Of a stretch of 16,022 bases of DNA, positions 13,573 through 16,022 are shown piece after piece. Made by a program: the position numbers and the translations under genes. Source of the DNA: Bacteriovoracaceae bacterium UBA4096. GTDB taxonomy: Bacteria; Bdellovibrionota; Bacteriovoracia; Bacteriovoracales; Bacteriovoracaceae. The notes beneath the pieces were generated by a model that saw only the letters and a list, made by a program, of their open reading frames with translations, made no database searches and had not been told where the DNA came from. Position 1 is the stretch's first letter; each line of letters starts with the position of its first letter. The stretch lies in assembly GCA_002381945.1 (NCBI GenBank), contig DFXY01000052.1, forward strand, positions 65,872 through 81,893, in the 5' to 3' direction.

Positions 13573-13858
13573 ATAATTTTAATCATGGTACGGTAATTGC
13601 TTTCTTTAATCCTACCGAATAGCAAAGTTTGGTCAGAACTATAACTTCTGTAACGCAAACAAAGATCTTTCCCTTTTGAGAATTTCAGCAGTGAATTCCA
13701 GGTTTAAAGCGACTCGAAACTAAATAGTTCTTTCTTCAGAAGGAATGTCACTTGAAGATGCAAGGTATGCAATCTCGCAGTCTTTTCACCATATAGTCTT
13801 TCAGGAAAAGCGTTAAGAAGGAGGAAGGCTTGTTTCATCCATTGGAGAGGGAGCAACA
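13573..13858. other. Intergenic region, nothing convincing
   Basis: 286 bp upstream of the small peptide gene. I see no gene, no strong terminator for the preceding gene and no clear promoter; TATAGT near 13790 is a weak -10 candidate without a good -35. Confidence 0.4.
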
Positions 13859-13999
13859 ATGAGATATTTATTAATAATACTAGCTATTTTTAGCCAAATT
13901 TCTTATGGTTTTGACGGGTCTTGCTGGAGGAATTGCCTGGGGCCTTCTCATATCATCAGGATTCGAAATACGTGCTCAGAGCAAATCCGTCTAAGCTAA
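13859..13999 (+). CDS. 46-residue secreted cysteine-containing peptide
   Basis: ATG at 13859 is preceded by the purine-rich GGAGAGGGAG with 5 nt spacing, one of the strongest ribosome sites in the window. The product begins with a short signal peptide (MRYLLIILAIFSQISYG) followed by about 29 residues (FDGSCWRNCLGPSHII, then RIRNTCSEQIRLS) with three Cys (22, 26, 39) and several Arg. It would be exported. No family recognised. It may be a real small peptide or the surviving 5' end of a longer gene cut where the convergent acetyltransferase gene begins, as its stop overlaps that gene's stop region by 9 bp. Confidence 0.5.
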   Translation: MRYLLIILAIFSQISYGFDGSCWRNCLGPSHIIRIRNTCSEQIRLS

Positions 14000-14752
14000 A
14001 ATCTTACTAAAGTCATAACTGTCTTCAATTCCAAACCGCTTCAAATACATTTGAAACTCATTCTGATTTTTAATTTCAGAATCTACTCTCTCACCTTTCT
14101 CAATTTTGGTATAAGTCCTTCCCTTAATAAATTCGATTAGATTTTGATCAATTCTAGTTACAATCAATTCTTTTAAGAATTTTGAATCAGGGTGAGTATT
14201 CGTGTAGTAGTTCCCGAGGTCAAAGTCGGATTCCTGGTAGCGTCCATCATCAAACGTATATAAATCAATCAAGGAGTCACTCTTAAGTAATTCCAGGCGA
14301 TAGAGCTCATCTTTCATGATGACCTGATGGCCTGAGTTTTGCTGAATTCCAATTTTTATTGCTCTCGTAGGAACATCTCGCCCAAATCCAACATCAGCGA
14401 GGTATCTCTCACCTTCAATCATTACAATTGTCATGCGGTGGGTGCGAGGAACATCCCCTGGATTATTATAAAGAACACGCGCGGCTTTAGCTTCGACTTC
14501 AAAACCTAAATATTTTAATAAATAATAAAGAACTTTATTATTCTCAAAGCAGTATCCGCCTTTTCCTTGGAGAATGACTTTTTCAAAAAGGGCTTCGAGC
14601 TTTAAATTGAGTATTTGTCCCGGTCGGTAGAATACGGAAAGATTATTAAAGCTAATTGTTTTTTGATGAGCAGAAATGATTTCGTTTAAAAAATTCAGGG
14701 TAGGAGTCTTTGCTTTGAGATTAATCTTTTTCAAATATTGATCAATATCCAT
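13991..14752 (-). CDS. Arylamine N-acetyltransferase family protein
   Basis: 253 residues, cytoplasmic. The cysteine-protease-like triad of NAT enzymes is present: Cys68 in GKGGYCFENN, His105 in PRTHRMTIV and Asp120 in YLADVGFGRD. The classical RGGYC reads KGGYC here. The opening MDIDQYLKKINL and HQKTISFNNLSVFY are also family-typical. These enzymes move acetyl groups from acetyl-CoA to arylamines, hydrazines or, in biosynthetic versions, amide-forming substrates; the substrate is unknown. AAGG sits six bases before the ATG. It is monocistronic, divergent from the PAS gene and convergent with the small peptide gene. Confidence 0.93.
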   Translation of the reverse strand: MDIDQYLKKINLKAKTPTLNFLNEIISAHQKTISFNNLSVFYRPGQILNLKLEALFEKVILQGKGGYCFENNKVLYYLLKYLGFEVEAKAARVLYNNPGDVPRTHRMTIVMIEGERYLADVGFGRDVPTRAIKIGIQQNSGHQVIMKDELYRLELLKSDSLIDLYTFDDGRYQESDFDLGNYYTNTHPDSKFLKELIVTRIDQNLIEFIKGRTYTKIEKGERVDSEIKNQNEFQMYLKRFGIEDSYDFSKILA

Positions 14753-14864
14753 AGTGTGCCTTAAAAATAGTTCTATCGCGTCTAACGCCTCGATACAGTA
14801 ATCTTATAATTTTTCAGTAAATGGCGCTATTCCATAATTTACTCATAAGAGATTCCGGCTCCGA

Positions 14865-14892
14865 TTACTCTTAAACCATAACTCTGTATAAT
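14865..14892 (+). promoter_or_regulatory. Promoter of the PAS gene, predicted leaderless
   Basis: -35-like TTACTC (14865-14870), 16-nt spacer, perfect -10 TATAAT (14887-14892), then exactly 6 nt (TCACAC) to the GTG at 14899. No Shine-Dalgarno lies ahead of the start. This is the same geometry as at 2859-2887 and at tetR. Confidence 0.6.
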
Positions 14893-14898
14893 TCACAC

Positions 14899-16022
14899 GT
14901 GAATACCGATCAAGAATATGGTTCAGAAAAATTTTTACCTTCCTTACCATTATCCGTTCTGTGCAATGCAGTTTCGGAAGGTATTTTGATTCTGGATGAT
15001 ACCGGAACAATCATTTACCATAATTCGGCTGCGCTGGAAGCTCTTAATCTTCATGGTAAATATATTCAAGGCATGAAAGATTCTGAACTTCCCATATCAT
15101 GGATCAACGAAGATTTAAAACCTACATCTATAGGTGACTTACTAAGAGCCTCTAAGCAAAAGCAGAGCAAAAAGATTCTTGGATTGGATAATGTCAACGG
15201 TATGATCAACTGGCTTTGCATCAGCAGAGAGACTTTCGATACTTTCCAAGGTCCATATTCCTGTGTGACCTTAGTTGATATCACCTCTTTTAAGCTGGCC
15301 CAGGAAAAGACGGAGGTCTTGCAAAAAGAGCTTCAAAAACGTGAGTCCTTCCTCCACCATACCCTGAATTCTCTTCCTGAACTTGTGAGCTACATAGACA
15401 AAGATTTTACTTATAAGTTTGTGAATACCTCCTACGAGAAATGGTTTTCTGTTTCGAGAGAATACACCTTAGGAAAGAGTATAGTTGAAATTTTGGGAGA
15501 ACAAGCAGTTAAGATTGTTCGCCCTTATATGAAGATGGCGCTGGAGGGAAAGGCACAGAAGTTTAACCGCAGGATTCCTTATCAGGGCGCGGGAGAGCGT
15601 TCTGTAGAGGTCCAATATATTCCGGATAAAGCGCCAGATGGAGTACAGGGTTTCTACGCAATAATTCATGATGTGTCGGATTTGGTGAGGATCCAAGATG
15701 AAATTAAAAAGAAAGAACAAGATCTTAACCGAATATTGGATGCAGTTCCCGCACTCATTGGTCACTGGAATGAAGAACTCATCAATATTCACGCCAACCG
15801 AGCGTACTCCGAGTATTTCGACAAAACACCGGGGGAGATTCACGGCAAACATATTAAGGAACTATTGGGGCCCGTGCTTTATGAAAAAAACCTCCCATAT
15901 ATAAAAGAAGTCCTTAAAGGCAAGGTCCAAACCTTTGAAAGAGAAATTCCTCTTCCGCAAGGAGGAATTAGACACACCATCGCACATTACTTACCTGAAG
16001 TATCAGATGGTAAAGTTATAGG
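14899..16022 (+). CDS. Multi-PAS sensor protein, 3'-truncated by window edge
   Basis: 374 complete codons visible from a GTG at 14899, with no stop before the window ends. Three PAS-type domains can be read: about 17-135 (VSEGILILDDTGTIIYHNSA ... VTLVDITSFKLAQE), 150-275 (LNSLPELVSYIDKDFTYKFV, ending FYAIIHDVSDL) and from 287 (LDAVPALIGHWNEELINIHA ... HGKHIKELLG). Short coiled coils (AQEKTEVLQKELQKRE and IQDEIKKKEQDLN) link them. No signal peptide or membrane segment is seen, so it is a soluble sensor. The output domain, most likely a histidine kinase or a diguanylate cyclase, lies beyond the window and cannot be named. Confidence 0.85.
   Translation, partial: MNTDQEYGSEKFLPSLPLSVLCNAVSEGILILDDTGTIIYHNSAALEALNLHGKYIQGMKDSELPISWINEDLKPTSIGDLLRASKQKQSKKILGLDNVNGMINWLCISRETFDTFQGPYSCVTLVDITSFKLAQEKTEVLQKELQKRESFLHHTLNSLPELVSYIDKDFTYKFVNTSYEKWFSVSREYTLGKSIVEILGEQAVKIVRPYMKMALEGKAQKFNRRIPYQGAGERSVEVQYIPDKAPDGVQGFYAIIHDVSDLVRIQDEIKKKEQDLNRILDAVPALIGHWNEELINIHANRAYSEYFDKTPGEIHGKHIKELLGPVLYEKNLPYIKEVLKGKVQTFEREIPLPQGGIRHTIAHYLPEVSDGKVI

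Noticed and set aside
13731..13749. Inverted repeat TTCTTTCTTCAGAAGGAA as a terminator
   Set aside because: The loop is only two bases, pairs are mostly A-T and there is no T-run after it.
15469..15852. 127-codon minus-strand frame
   Set aside because: Antisense to the PAS-domain gene, which stays open throughout with recognisable PAS sequence.

Overview
The gene families and signals suggest a Gram-negative bacterium of moderate to low GC. The short HTH/recombinase-like protein at 5898-6398 resembles proteins I associate with the predatory Bdellovibrionota (Bdellovibrio/Bacteriovorax group). That placement is inference; nothing in the window proves it.

Left part (1-4136), apparently core genome. 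Two paralogous RluA-type pseudouridine synthases (1-909, cut by the window edge, and 2924-4000) flank a three-gene minus-strand operon. The operon reads predicted outer-membrane protein, then HAD phosphatase, then DUF2459 membrane-anchored protein (2852 down to 906). A tRNA-His gene with its own promoter follows at 4060-4136.

Middle part (4131-11827), an accessory island anchored on the 3' end of tRNA-His. The tRNA's terminal ACCCCA plus its downstream terminator recur along the island. A (4131-4224) and B (6446-6539) are identical over 94 bp; C (10196-10260) and D (11716-11791) are diverged; E (4761-4781) is half a copy. Between the copies sit gene modules whose last gene always lies on the minus strand and runs up to the repeat: a CPT-like kinase; a RibD/DHFR-like reductase with a divergent TetR and the HTH/recombinase-like protein; hflK-hflC-SRPBCC plus an MtfA-type M90 peptidase; and ArsR with a double-SRPBCC protein. 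A truncated FliM fragment follows D. Divergence of the copies increases with distance from the tRNA, which fits repeated insertion of cassettes at the tRNA-His terminator. No tyrosine or serine integrase with a catalytic domain is visible.

Right part (11827-16022). After the FliM fragment come two small secreted proteins of unknown function, a 46-residue secreted cysteine-containing peptide missed by ordinary length cut-offs, an arylamine N-acetyltransferase, and the start of a large multi-PAS sensor protein that runs off the end.

Two regulatory themes stand out. Several genes (outer-membrane protein, tetR, PAS protein) have a good -10 box exactly 6 nt before the start codon and no Shine-Dalgarno, which predicts leaderless mRNAs. 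The tetR/reductase intergenic region is a 32-bp near-perfect palindrome that itself forms two overlapping, face-to-face promoters.
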